Source of the DNA: Lepidurus packardi
Lineage: Eukaryota > Arthropoda > Branchiopoda > Notostraca > Triopsidae
Reading direction: 5' to 3'
Assembly (NCBI GenBank): GCA_023053545.1
Contig: JAKZAN010000004.1
Location: forward strand, 5,146,001 to 5,210,000
DNA length: 64,000 nucleotides
Part shown: positions 33,368-46,900 of the stretch, one piece after another
Layout of the letters: each line of letters starts with the position of its first letter
Position numbering within the stretch: the first letter of the stretch is position 1
Made by a program: the position numbers and the translations under genes
The notes under the pieces: model-generated
Databases searched by the model: none
What the model was told of the DNA's origin: nothing
Seen by the model: the letters and a program-made list of their open reading frames with translations, nothing else

Positions 33368-34913
33368 AATACATTAAACGACAATTGTCTGCAAAATAAT
33401 ACAAAACATACATTACGTATTTGCACGTTATCACATATTTACAGGATACGTTTAGGTGTAAGGCCCGTTGCGATCGCGTGGTCTGTTACACATGCGCTGG
33501 ATCCTCAGTCTTCAATCTGCACCAGGAAAGCGTTCTTGTCTATCGTCTTCCTTAGTTTGCTTCCTAGACAGCTTGAGCAACATTCACTGTTAAGTTGCTA
33601 CCTTCTGTTCAGTCGAGTTCAACCCTCCATCCAAGTTCTTTCTTGAAGTGCTGTACTTGTGTTCTTTGAAGCATTCATAACTTTACTATTGGGAAATTTC
33701 TAACTTATTTTTTTAGACAAGTTCGTATAAAACTAGTCCAAGTAACTTTGTGCCTCCAATTTAGGAATGTATATAAATTTATCTTCGTAACTGTACCTGG
33801 CTCATTATTTGTGTGAAAAACGAGCTGGGAGCTGCATTGCTGGTGTGGTTATTAGTCAGTGTATAAATTACAGCTCCTCTTCGTCTCATATCGTCGAGTT
33901 GGACGTAAAGGAAAAGGGAAAACTGTTCCGGCTTCTAACTAACCATATAACGCAGAACAACCCACCAAAAAGGTGAGAAAAGGTATGTTCACTGTCTTCA
34001 CTAAACAGATTAATTCATGTCAAGGACTATCAGCCTGCATCAGTAGCATGTATTCTTACTTCCATTTGCCCATATCTTTTAGCCACTATTTTTCGACCTT
34101 CGCATAACTGTTCCATTTCTAACCTCCATCAGTCATTGTTGCATATCTGCGAACTTCTTTCGTGGCCTTCTGCTTTTCTGAAACTTTTTGAGAATAAAAG
34201 CCAGTGGCCATTATAATTCAGACTTAATTTCGCATTAGCTAAGACATAGTCGGTTTGCTCAGTTTCAGAGGAAGCTTATAAAGTTGCTTTTTATGTGTTT
34301 TTACCACAATGCCCCACACTTGTTCAACAATCTGTATGTGTGACTTACGCAACGAAATTTCCCTTCTGTGTCTCAGTTGAGTAGACTAATTGCTTGGATT
34401 AAAACATTCTCATGTATTTCGAGCAAAAGGACTAGGGCAAAGTTGAGAAGCTGTTTTTCCCATGTTTCTGGCCTAGTTTTAGGCCTTTATAAACTTCTTG
34501 CTTAGGCAGAATTTTTTGAGAAGGTTCAAGAAACTTTTTGTAAATCTTTTGTTTAACGTGCTATACATGAACAAATGTACACCCGTAGACAGGAAAAGGA
34601 AAATCGGATGAGCTTTTTAAAAAATGGCAGTTTGATTTATACAGTTTAAATCCTAAGCCCGTTGGATGCGTTTATTTTTATATTAACAGTTATTCTTTTA
34701 CAGGTAAAACTTAACCCATCCTTTGATTGAGGGCCTGCATATCGGAGTGGATCACTGTATGTATAATTACAATTGAGAAGAGCAAAAGATCAAGACCAGT
34801 ACAACCCAGACTGGCTAGGATGCTGAGTTGGGTCAATTGTATTCCGAGAGACTAATGCTCATTTGTCGTGGCCGCGGGGAACAAGCGAGTGCTATCCAAT
34901 TACCATTTGCAGC
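33368..34913 (+). other. Probable 5' untranslated region of the Fife/RIM gene
   Basis: No coding sequence is seen. A donor-like AAAAAG|GTGAGA at about 33972 and an acceptor-like TTTTACAG at about 34704 suggest one or two non-coding 5' exons and an intron before the ATG at 34914. This is inference from splice-site consensus only. Confidence 0.35.
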
Positions 34914-37900
34914 ATGCTGCCCACCAATGTGGTTTCCTTCGTCAAAAAGGTAAGGGATAACGATATGTTCCTAGGTTTTTCTACGTGTCAGAACTTCAGA
35001 ACTTGAATTTGTAGTGTCTGACGTCAGAGAAAGTTTTGGGTTCTTGTGTATATATTACAGGCATAAATGAGTCTCTTGCTTGAGCTGAAGCTTCATTAAT
35101 GACACGCCGGATCTTGTGGTCTTGATTACCGCGAGTGTGAACATGTCTTAAGACACAACGCCACCCTATCAATCAGGGTTGTACCTAAGCCTAAAAAAAA
35201 GAACTTAAATGAAGTCCAAGCCCATTTCGTTCCGTTAAGGCAAATCAAGTTCCAAGCCCTAAGCCTCGCTCATCTGAAAATTCAAGCTCAAATCAAAATC
35301 CAAGCCCTGAACAAAAGAACTTAAATCATGCAGAAAGCCTTCTGGTTGGATTTTAAAGTTCTACGTTAAGCCCATTCCTTTATTTTAGCGCATAACGTAC
35401 AAACGTCTCTGTACAATTACTGCATATACATTGTGTTGCATCTTAGGAACATAAGTTTCTCAAACACGTCAGGGGTCATTTTAGATCGGTCGGGCCTTAA
35501 AATTTTCCCTCCGTAGCTGAAAATTCTCTCAACCGGAGCTGAGGTTGCTGGTGTATGTAAAAACTGCGCAGCTACTTTGGCTAGATGGGGGAATCTGATC
35601 GAATTCGTCTTCCAATACTCATACACATCAGTCATTTTTGGGACGCAGGTTTCAGCCATATAAGTATCTAATTCACATGAGACAGACTTCGGTTGCTCCT
35701 GTTCCTGGGGTGCCTCAAATAGCAGACTATCTAAGCTGCAACGGGAATTTTCTAAACGGGCGCGCTTTGACGGGGGGGCGGAGGGACATTGTTGAACACA
35801 TTGAATCTCGTCAGTTTCACAAACTTTGAGTTTGGCAGTTATAGACCTACGCACATCGCACGCTTCTTCTAGGTTCAAGCACCAGCTTCCTAATTTGAAT
35901 CTGGGATCCAGAGCTGTTGACATTTTAAACGAGTCAAGGTTTTCATAGCGGGACATTCGACAGTCAATGGAAGACTTCAGGGTATTTAAAATTACATTAC
36001 AGTGGTATGGTTCAAACGCTGCTAAATAACGCCTTATGGCTCTTACAAACGGGATAGCACAGCTGATTGTTGGGTTTTTCTCGGTCTGAATAAGTTCTGT
36101 GACATCTTCAAAAATTTTAAACAACTCGATAAATTCACAAAGAAAACTACGATCATCGGAAGTTATTCTGCTATTTGGGATGCACCTATCCAGGTCCTTC
36201 GCACTGATCTTTACTACGGATCTGATGGCTTTCAACTGAGAATTCCAGCGAGTCTGGTTAAAAGAAACCGGTATTATTTTTAACGCATGCAGAGCTTCGC
36301 TTGCAGACAATGATTGTTTGCTTCGCCTAATGACATTCGAGACTTTCTGAAATACAGCTTGAAATTCATCACATCCCTTTAACCCATCTCGCACTACTAG
36401 TTGTAATGAGTGTGCAAAACATCTAACGTGAAAGACGTCTGAAGGAAGCTCTGTTTCTAAATCAGAAGCTAAGCTCTCTTGGTTAACTAACGTGGGTTCG
36501 CTGTCTTCTCCTTCACTATCAGAAAACTCTTCTGAGTCCACACTAATTTCATTGATGTCTAAAAGTGGTAGCTCCACTGTAAAAGCCTTCACCATATTGG
36601 TTGCGTTATCGGTCACGATGTAACTAATATCTCCGAAAACTAAATCAAAAGAATTCAAAATGCTTTGTAGTTCGGAGACTATGTTAGTAGCTGTGTGCCG
36701 CTCGGCAAAATGTTTGCAAGTTAAAGTAAAACTATTCAAAGACCAGTCTTTCAAGAAATGACCAGTGACCCCTAAGTAGCCCTGCATGGAACGACTTGTC
36801 CATAAGTCCAAAGTTAGACTGACGGGGGAGGACCGCGATTTCAAATTTTCTTTTATCTTCGTGGTAGCTAGGCTGACATAATGAGGTACAATGGTACCTG
36901 TCAATGATCTACGGGTTGGTAGCTCATATTTGGGGTCAAGAGAGAAAAACAATTTCCTAAAAACTTCATCGTCTACTATGCTAAGGGGAAGCATTTTGGA
37001 GGTGAGCAGGGTTACTACTTGCATCGTCAGAGATTTCGCGCGAGTGCTAGACGAAGGATAGCAAGAAGAGCTACTTCCGCTCTGCGATGGTATAAAATGA
37101 ACGGAAATGTCTTGGGCCAGAATGCCGATTGAAGCTGCGGATTGGTCTTTTTCTGTCAAAAACTTGCCATGTTGGACTGGGTGCTTACGCTGTAAAGGAA
37201 AATAGTTGCAGGATATTAGCGAAAAACACTTAAAATATTTTTCATGACATAAGCTTATATGCTTATAATAATTACCTTAAGATGTCGAATTAAATTTGAA
37301 GTTGCTCGGCTTGACGCGGAGTAAACTTTACAACAAGTTTTGCACGTAACTTTAAATGAGGTATCTGTTAACTGGTAACCCTTTACTAGGGAAAAGAATG
37401 AATAAATGTTGGACCCCTCCATACTTTTCAGCGATTAGGAGTCGACTGTTGGTTAGTCTTAAAAAAATTTCCGTTTCCCGTTTCATAGAAAGGCGATTGC
37501 TGAGAAATTGCGATTGTGATTGTGATTGGTGAAAGGCGTTTGCTGAGCTCACCTTTACCCCAATAGTTCAGAAAATGAACTTTCATATCCGCCTCGTATA
37601 AGTAAGATGCTTTCTACTTAAGCCCTTTCCAAATCACTGTCATACGGTTGCCTTTAAGTTCAAGACCAAGGTCAACTCACTTCAAAATGAGCTTGTGAAA
37701 ATTTCTCAAGCCTTAGCATGTTATAAAAACAGTCTTAAATCCGATTTAAATCCGGCTTAAGTTCAAATCCGTACAACCCTGCTATCAATACAATAGAGAC
37801 AAAGGAAAGGAGTGATTATATTTAGAACGCGGGGGAGGAAGGAAATGGCGTAGATGACGTTCATTGAACACATTATACATAATTGTTATTCCATTGTTTT

Positions 37901-40900
37901 GGAAGTTATAAAAGATATAAACCTACTCCAGATCTTTTCTTGTTTTGCGAGAAAGATGCTCAAAGCTTTAAAGATATCACTGGTACCGGTAAAACGTTTG
38001 AGATGGATTCAGCCCAAAGTTTTCGGAAACTTCACCAGTTTATTCGTGTGGGTGTTAATAATGTTGTTCGATTTGTTCTTTTGTGTATAACGCAACTGAA
38101 ATTGGTTATGAAGAAATTTCCTTTTTGAGCTGTCTTCGTATACAGTATTTTTGAAAGGATGGAAAAGAATGTTAGGCCGTTTTGAAGGTTAAGTGTAGGG
38201 CAAATGTGTTAGACGTGTCGAGGTTTTCCAGTTATAGGGAATCAGGAACAAGCGGAAACCTCCCTTCCCCTTCACATTGTGGATTTTGGCGAGGAAAGCA
38301 TCGTGATTATGCAAATTGGATGGCAAAAGGTTGGATAAATTTAGTGCTCCCTCACATCAGACTAGCTGGTGTCTTTTGTATCCGATTCTATGATGCCAGG
38401 ACAGGAAATATTCATTTGGGGTACTAAAGTTGTGCATCAAGGGACCCGGATATTTTGCTCGCTGATTAGAAGAGATGTCTTTAGAAGCAATTTGGTGCGT
38501 TAGGTGGCTTATTTTGCTTTTAGCTCGGGGCTAAATTATAGCTCTGCATGGCTTGGTCGCGGGGTGTGGCTCGAGGAAATGTGTGCAGATGGCGAAGATA
38601 ATTTCGTCCGCTACTACAATAGCGGCACCTGTAGCTCGCTATTTTCCATCTCAATCTCGGAATATGGAAGCCCGAAGGGTATTGAAAGTTGTCCGCAGCT
38701 CGCTTGTAAGTTCGTGCACCCGATTAGTCGGTTAAAAGTTGTATGCGTGTAACCTCATGTATAACTTTATAAATGAACACCGTAACAGTGTTACTTCGTA
38801 CACCAACGAAAGGAGTTACGAACCCCTTGGTATACTGTTGAATCGAACAAGCGCTGTTTATGGGCTTTATTAACTTCATCAATGTTTTTATTTAACTTGT
38901 TTTAGTAGGGCTTGATTACATTCATGTATGCTTATTATACTTCATAGCACAAGGGACCACGGAGGAATTAAGGGATTAGAACACAAAACTGTATATAGTG
39001 GAAGATTGAATTGCAGTGCTGGCAACATCACGTTGTAACTCTTTTTGCTTTGATTAACAGATGGTGGCCCCAAGTGAAGCTGATACGGGGTCTGGTAAAG
39101 CGACAGCTCGATTATCGAAATTGAAACAAACTTTGACGTCTGGTCTGCAGCAAGCTCAAGAGTCAGGTAAAAGCTTGACACACTTTTCGTTCTATTTGTT
39201 TCCGACAAGCTTCTAGACAGAGAGAGTGATGCTTTATTAGCCTGGCTGTCAGGCAAAACAGATCAGGTCGTTTGTTGTAATATTGGGGAGGAGATCTAAC
39301 AGCGTTGTTTTGTTGGGGTTTAAAAACTTGGATTAAAGGGATATTTGATATGTCTTCCTTTCCGCGCTTAGTCAATAAGTTGTCACCCACGCGGCCGTTC
39401 AACGCCAAATTAGATCTGTCATCCACTCATCAAGCCACAGAAACCGAGTTACATCGATTATTGGGGAAACCCAGTGCGCCACTGAGTTTGCCCAACTTGC
39501 AGCAACAGGGCACCGAGACTCCAGTGGCTCTTACTTCATCCCACATTCCGTGAGTACACTTTTATTTTTACATTCCTTTTTTGTCCATCATCCTTCATCA
39601 GCTTCTTAAGTCTGGGACTACTGGCAAGTAGTCTTGAAAAAGTAAGCTTGTGGAAAGTAAGGGAACTTGGAGGTTTGCGTGCACGCTAGCCATTAAACAA
39701 CCTCTAAAGAAGGGAGTTTTGACAGAGGTTTATTCTAACACCACTTCTAAAATATAAAAAGAGCCAGTGTAGCTATTCTTTGTGTAAGACTTTAAGTGGC
39801 CGGACGGTGTATTATCGAAGCCAGTCTCATTAGTTTGAAGTATAGCAGTCCAGGGGTTTCGTTTGCATGTTTAACTAAGGTGGACCCTGGCTTGTCAAGT
39901 TTGGTTTAAAAAAAAAAAAAGTTTACATCATAGCTTGCATAGCTTGCTTGTCACTTAAAAATCACGCACGCGTCTCCCTCGGGGATGTATTATTCATTTA
40001 TAGAAACCAGCCACTGAGCGAGTTAACACCAAACCAGAGTAACTGGACGACTTTCGGTTTACGACCAACATTCACTCGGTTACAATTCATTATTGCGTAA
40101 TTTTGCTATGGATGAAGCCAGACCGAACTAAGAGCGTTAGCAGGAGTTGTATCATTGAGTTTAGGCGTGGTATATCGACCTATGTTTGTCTTTATTTCGT
40201 TTTTTAAAAGAAGACGAAGTTTTCTTTCTTATTTTTGTTTCCGCCATGCACTTTGTTCTCGCAAAGAAATGGAAAAGCAGAGTTTGACCAGTAAACCAAC
40301 TTGAAGATAAGAAAGTTTCCTGAGAAGAAGGTTTTAAACTTTATAGTATGGGTTCCTGTTAATTACTGCTGTTTGGCAACCTTTTCCAGGTCGTCAGTCA
40401 GAAAAGCATCAGGACCACCTGATCGAGCCACTTCGTGTCGTGTTTGCGTTCGAAGCCTTTCTTCCGGAGATGTCTATCACCGTCTCTGCACACAGTGTGG
40501 ACTAAAAGTGTGTGACGATTGTGCTTCTTACTCCTTAGCGTCGCAAGACGAGAAAGAACAGGTAAGCGAACTTTTACCGAAAACATTTTTTTTTCGGTGC
40601 GAGAGAAATTTAGATCTATTGATTTTCTACCACCCCCTTTCTGGTGTAAGAGAACATTTGCCTCCTCGTAGTACTGTACACTGCACTCCCGGGTCTAGGA
40701 GCAGAGGCTTGAAAAATTGCCTGCAGCTTTTATGGACCACTCTTGTCTTGCCTACCTGTAGTGTAAAAACCCTCCAAAATGCAACACCTCATTGTGTATT
40801 TTTCTTTTTCCTTTTACCTGAAAGTAAGCGCTTGATAAAATGTCTTTGTAACCGCGCGAGAGCCAAAAAGCACAAGAAATTTATTTCCAGTACACAAAAG

Positions 40901-43900
40901 TTGAGAGGGATTGCTGTCTACTAGGTAATGGGTTATGGCTCAGCCATTGAAACGATAAGGAAAGGTGCTTAGTCCTGTGAAGCGCTCTTTTCTTTTGTGA
41001 GCTCAGGATGGGAAAGTTTAATTATAAATTGAGGTTTTAGTGATAAAACGTACGAACTAGAATATCTAAGGGTTATTGATTGGTGGTATAGACCAAGGGT
41101 GAATGGCACGGCATTTACCCTAGTCTATTGCCAAGGATTGCTGTGGTATGTGTAACAAGCTTTTGCATCACGTGACAGTAGATGGTCCCTAACCGACGAA
41201 GTCAATTACGAGAGGGAGAGTGAAAAGACTGACGCACCTTTTATACTATATAGGTGTTAGCTTTACGACCACCCAAACTATATGGCTAGGCAACGTAACT
41301 ATCCCTACTCCTCCATCTGCCCCCAAAAAGCTAGCGAGTGGAGTAATTGCAAGCCGGAATAACCGAAACAGTCCCGGTTACGAACAACTTTTTGCGCAGT
41401 TCACCTTCCGTTAATTAATTATTGTGTCATTGCACCCTTGTGCTATTGGCTAAAGGCAGGCGGAATTAACGCAACGAGTTCCCGTAGGACCTTTGGGGAA
41501 ATGTCGGTTACCATTTATTTTCGACGGGATAGTTATGAATTGCTGTATAGTACTTGCTTTTAATCCCAAGTAAAACCCAAAGCAGTTTGGTAATTAAACT
41601 CTACCATTTTCCGACATCCTCCCGATAAAGCTACTGGGTTTATATTTGCGTAACACCTCCTTGCTTTGGCGTAGGAAGTTCTCTCTTTAATCTGTTGCTT
41701 TTTTGCGATTGACGATTAGGAGCTGTACGACAGACAGTCTTGCTTTTTCCCTGACGAGGTTCGCATCGATCCATCCTGTATGGAACTGTGATAACGTCCT
41801 TCATTGTTGTAAGAGTCTTACACATTTTTTTCTTTTCATTTTAGGGGGGGGGGGGGGGGTTGAGGGCGGCGGGGCGGGATAAGCTGGCTCGGTTTTCTAT
41901 TTATATTTTATTTTCACTTCTTTCCGAGAATCAAATATGAAATGAAGGCAATGACCGCGTTAGCTTAGTATACGTTTTAACTACTTCGTCGCTAGCAAGG
42001 CAAAATACCTTTACCTGTCAGAGTCAGACGTTCAATCCTGGATGCAACAGTGAAGATAAGTCGCACACTGGAAACGTGTTCTATTCCCGAAGTTTCTCAT
42101 GTCATCTCGTTATTATGATCGTTTTTATTAGAATACTTTTTTTTCTTTTTTTCCTTGGGAGAAGTGCTGCACCGTGTCAATAGATCGTCTCTTTGGCTCG
42201 GAGCATAGGCAAAGGGCTTACGGAGAACGTGAAGAAGCGAACTTGGTACGAAGATCGATATTCCATGAAAAGATGTATGCTCTTGCTTTTGGCCCATAGC
42301 TTGGATTTCTTACCGTGGTCTTTTCTTCTGAGAGTCTTTCGGGAACCGCAAACACAAACTCAGAGTATTTAAGTATTGACATGGAAAGCGCAGATTTTTG
42401 CAATTATGGGCAAAGTTATTAGATGGGCTAGTTCCTCTCTGTTCACTGTTTTCTGCTGAGAAACTTCACCGGAACTTTATTTTCATATTTGCAAATTAAC
42501 ATTCTCTTCCTAGAGTTTGCGGTAGCGTAACAACATCAAAAAGAAATTGTGGCTATCGTCGTTTACAAGTCGTGAATCAATCTTCTCCACCTTCGTTTCT
42601 TAGAAATACCCCCTAAAAAAAGATAAAAACAAAAAAAAATTCGAATGTGTTTGACTTTCGTACTTTTTCAAATCTGTACACAAAGCAAATTGAAATTGAA
42701 TAGTTTACAGAGTTGCAAACCCATCATCTACGATTTTGATATCAAGCAAGCTTTAAATAATTCAGTAAGGTATCACGAAAATGAGATGACCATAAACTAC
42801 GCAGTACATACTACATACAAAACATGAGTCTGTCATAGGCAGTTGCATTTAGTAAGGTATTACGAATCTAATCTGTCTTCAGAAGTCTTACGAACCTATT
42901 CTCCGCCCAACTTCGTCTGGTTGGAATATAATTCCGGGAATTGCTAGCATCCTTTTTTCTACGGGGTATTATGGGAATTTGGGACGCTTCCATAGTCTCG
43001 TAGATGGATAGAAAATCTTATGAGACACGGATTGCTCTCATTTTGAGTTTTTTACGTCTTTCACTGAAAGTAAGATAATTTGGGGAAGCACAATGAAAAT
43101 TCCAGTGGTAAAAACGTAAGCTCACAGGACCGTAAAGATCATTGCTTCGAAATTCCTGCCGTTCGTGGAAGGAACTCTTGTGTAACATTCCTCACGCCTT
43201 TTCCAGTATGACTTTTGGTCGGCATCGTTTCCTTTTTTTTCTAGTTTCATGAAATTAATTCTTGGCGGGATTTATTTTTATCTTAACATGTAGAACACGT
43301 GGAAGTGTAGTATTTGTCGCCGGAAGAACCACAATGTGGCACGCGATGTCGCTGGTGATCCGACTAATCTGTCTTATGCCGGTACTCCCACGCAACTTAC
43401 TCTTAAGACCATTCTGGGAACGGAATCCAATAGTGGGTCCTTACCGCGACGACATTCAGAGCAGACGCTCCCTGCAGGCAAAGTTGCGGAAGCTTTAACC
43501 AGCGTCCATGGCTCCGCTTCCGCTGGCCCGCAACAGCACCGGTCATCATTGCGTGAGTCGCGACTACCGACAACAGCAGAAACGGCCAGTCGAAATCAGG
43601 CTTTGCCCTTAGACTATCAAGTCGAGATGTATCGATCTGGCACTCCCGCACTTGACAACAACGTGGCGGTATCCGCTGCTTCGTCTTCTACGACCAGGCA
43701 GCGTTCCCAGCACCACCACCATCAGCAGCTCATAGGCCGAGACAATCGCGGTGAAGAGCGTATGGTGGACAAAAGCCAAATACAGGTTGCCTCTTTATTG
43801 AAACCTCGGCGTGACGGAAGTTTGGAGTTGGATCGGCATCGACGCAAACCCAATGTAACGGAAAACGGTACCCGTAGCAAACATTTCCTTCAGCCAACGC

Positions 43901-46900
43901 ACCATAAGGTTTATGCAGTCCGTAGCGTGGAAGATCTGAGGCAGGCATCCAATGCCAATTGGGATCGGAGTCGAACTCAGAGGAAATCTTATATTGACAA
44001 AGATCGAAATCAGCGACGCAAAGGCAGGACATTTCTTTAATGTTATCAGTAGTTCGAATTTTCTTTTCTTTTTTTTTTCTTTTCTTTTTAACAAATAAAA
44101 GTATTTGTTTCAATTGGATTTTCTGGATTTATTTGGGGACTAATTTAGATAATTGCACTGAAGAAGAGCGTTGTACTGCCACTCCTTCTCCGCGACCGGC
44201 TTCGTCGACTTCAGCTTCGGCTTCCGAAAGTTCTATTGAAGAAGTAGATTTGCAGGCAGTCACTGAATCGGCTGATACATGGGGATTCAGGCGTGGAAGT
44301 CAGCGCCGAAGAGCGCGGGTTCAGAGGCAGAAGAGTCGCGAGGCAGAAATGCTTGAAGACCGTCGACGCACAACACGAGATCACTCGAGCAGTAAGACAT
44401 CTGCATTTTTTATTTTATTTTTTTAATGATTCATGACATTTTTTGATGATTTTTCTGAGTACTTGTCGAGCTTTTGGATTTTTTTATTTTGCATTGGAAG
44501 GAATTGTATGCAGTAATATAAAGAGTTAATTTCAGGTGTACAAACATTCAAATGTATTAAATTCTTTCAATTGGGTTCTTCCGAACTTCTGTAGGTCCAC
44601 GTCAACAATTGCTGGTACCTTTGGGTGCTAAGGTAGTTCCTAGGCGCTTACAACAAGGTGTTGACGCCACAGCTACAGTGAGCACGAGTTCGTCACATCA
44701 GGTTTATCGGCGTTACAGTTCCGAGTCCTCGGATGCGAGTAGTGATATTATGGGAACGACGGAAGGAGTGCAGCGCGCTTTGGCTGGAGCCACTGCAGAC
44801 GGCACCGGTACGGCAGAAGACGGGCCAGAATGTCTGCGTTCTTCCTTTCGGCGGAGGTCTTCCTTCCGGGCTTCGCGTAGCAAGCAGCACCGTTACGAGT
44901 TGGACGTCAGTGACGGATACGATGCTGATGAACAATCCAGTAAGCCAGTCTATAATTTGTAGACTATTGCCCCTCTCTGCATGGCTACCTTCCTGGTTAT
45001 CCGCCAAAAACGAAAGCTAGAAATGAAAATAAAAGCTTCTAGTTAACTTGAAGTTCGTAGTTGTTTATACCCAAACAGATATGGCTGATCTCGTTACTTT
45101 TGTATCAAAAACATAACAAGCTCAACAGGCAGGTAGAAGTCTGACAGAATTGTGTTTCTTTTTATTTTCCCGAGAACGAGAACGAGGAGGGTGCGTGGGG
45201 GCATATCAGAAATCAAAAGTAGGGATATGTTCAGCATCTGTGATTTCGGTACTGTGTGTGACTTACGCGCTTACCTAAATAACCGAATCCTAGCTAAATA
45301 AATCGAAGGTTACGTATTGATTCTGAACAGTTTCTTTCGTTTACGTTTAGCCTAGCTTCATTATGAATGTCGTTATCTTAGTTGTGGTGTCGTTTGATGT
45401 CTTTTAGCTATCAAGGATGTCAATGAAGCTTTAGATATGAAAAGGAGGTCTTTTCCTTTGGCCCATATAACATTGTGCCGCTGGGGCTTGTTCCTCTCTT
45501 CTGCGTATATTTCCTGGCAAGTTGTTGTTTATTGGCCGAAATGAGATATAGCTCCAAAGGTCGATACCGATCCTTTAAAAGCCGAAAGAAGAATACGGTA
45601 GTAAGTGTAGACCAGGAGATAGATTAGGGAAGAAAAGGAGGTATAATTCTTTATATAAGCATATGTTTAAATACAGGGCTGTACTACGCAAGTGGAGTGT
45701 ATAATAGGTCGCGGCATGAGGTATTGACTTTATGTCAACTTGCCAAAGAAAGAATTTCGGCATTTTTTATGTCCCTCTTTTTGTTCCATTCGCTTGTCAA
45801 TTCATACTCGTTAGGCATGTTTGCTGCCCTGTCCTTATTCTTGTTGGGCGTCTTGCCCTTTTCTCGGTTCTTTTCTTGGCGAACTACGCTTAGCTCTTCC
45901 GCTTTTTTTCTTAATGTTGCAGTTGAAACCATGCATTCGAGCCCATCACCTGTTTCGCCTGAACTGCCTTTATCCGGGATGCATTTCAACTCTGCGCGAA
46001 GACTCACTCCAAGCAATACGGAATCTTTGGAAGACGATGCCTGTGAGGGTTCGAGGAGTCGGAGTCCGCGAAGTTCTTCCAGACTCTCCCTGGGGGCTAA
46101 CGCCAGTGACGAAGAGACTCGCCGTACCAGACGTCGGTCTTCACAGTGGTAATTCTTTGTTCACACTCTCCTAAATCTTCAGGTTTATTTACTCAAAAAA
46201 GTTTTCGAGAGAAAAGGCAAAACACAAACAGTAGAACTTGCAAGGTATAGAAATGTTTGTTGTGTAAAAGTGGCTTCCACTAATTTGTCTGTTTCGAACG
46301 ATTACTTTTGTTTCTTAGAGCGTTATGTAAGAATTCTCTGTTTGAACTCATACCAAGATTGCCCTTTTTGTCTATTTTTTATTATTTAATAGTGTATCTA
46401 TATAAGGTTGCCGAGCAATCCGACTAATACAAGTCCTTGGGGAACGGGGTGGGGTGTTACAGGTCGGAAGGACGTGCTTTGCCAACTCCGCCTCTCACGC
46501 CCCGGAATTCGTTTCAATTACCTAAACGAGATGAACGAGCCACAAGTTCAGCGGAGCAGCAGCAGCATTCTTTAACTCGAGGAAACTCTAACCCTGTAGA
46601 AGGCGAAGCCATTCGTATTGTCATTCATGACGTTGATTCGGATCGCCACATAGGTAAATCTATCGGAAAACGGTTTTTTCTTTCCATTTTTTTTGTGCTT
46701 CAGAATCCAATATGTGTCCAAAACATTAAGTTTGATGAATTATAGACTTCCCTGAAGTAAAGGGCTGTAGTAACAATTTACTTGTTGCTAGTAACTACAT
46801 CATTTTTTTTTATTTCTTGCCGCTGGGTATTGTTACACAAACATCGCAAGATGCACTTGTTTGCACTGGGTTTCATAACACAGACACTGGTTACTCCTGG

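Noticed and set aside
35417-37422. Domesticated ZBED-type host gene
   Set aside because: The frame lies precisely within matching inverted repeats and an 8-bp duplication, so a mobile element explains it better.
40301-40924. 207-codon frame over the zinc-finger exon
   Set aside because: Only 40390-40561 is exon. The rest is read-through of the flanking introns; the donor GTAAGC at 40562 is strong.
45697-46152. 151-codon frame including a hydrophobic start
   Set aside because: The hydrophobic part lies before the TTGCAG acceptor at 45922. The coding exon is 45923-46148.
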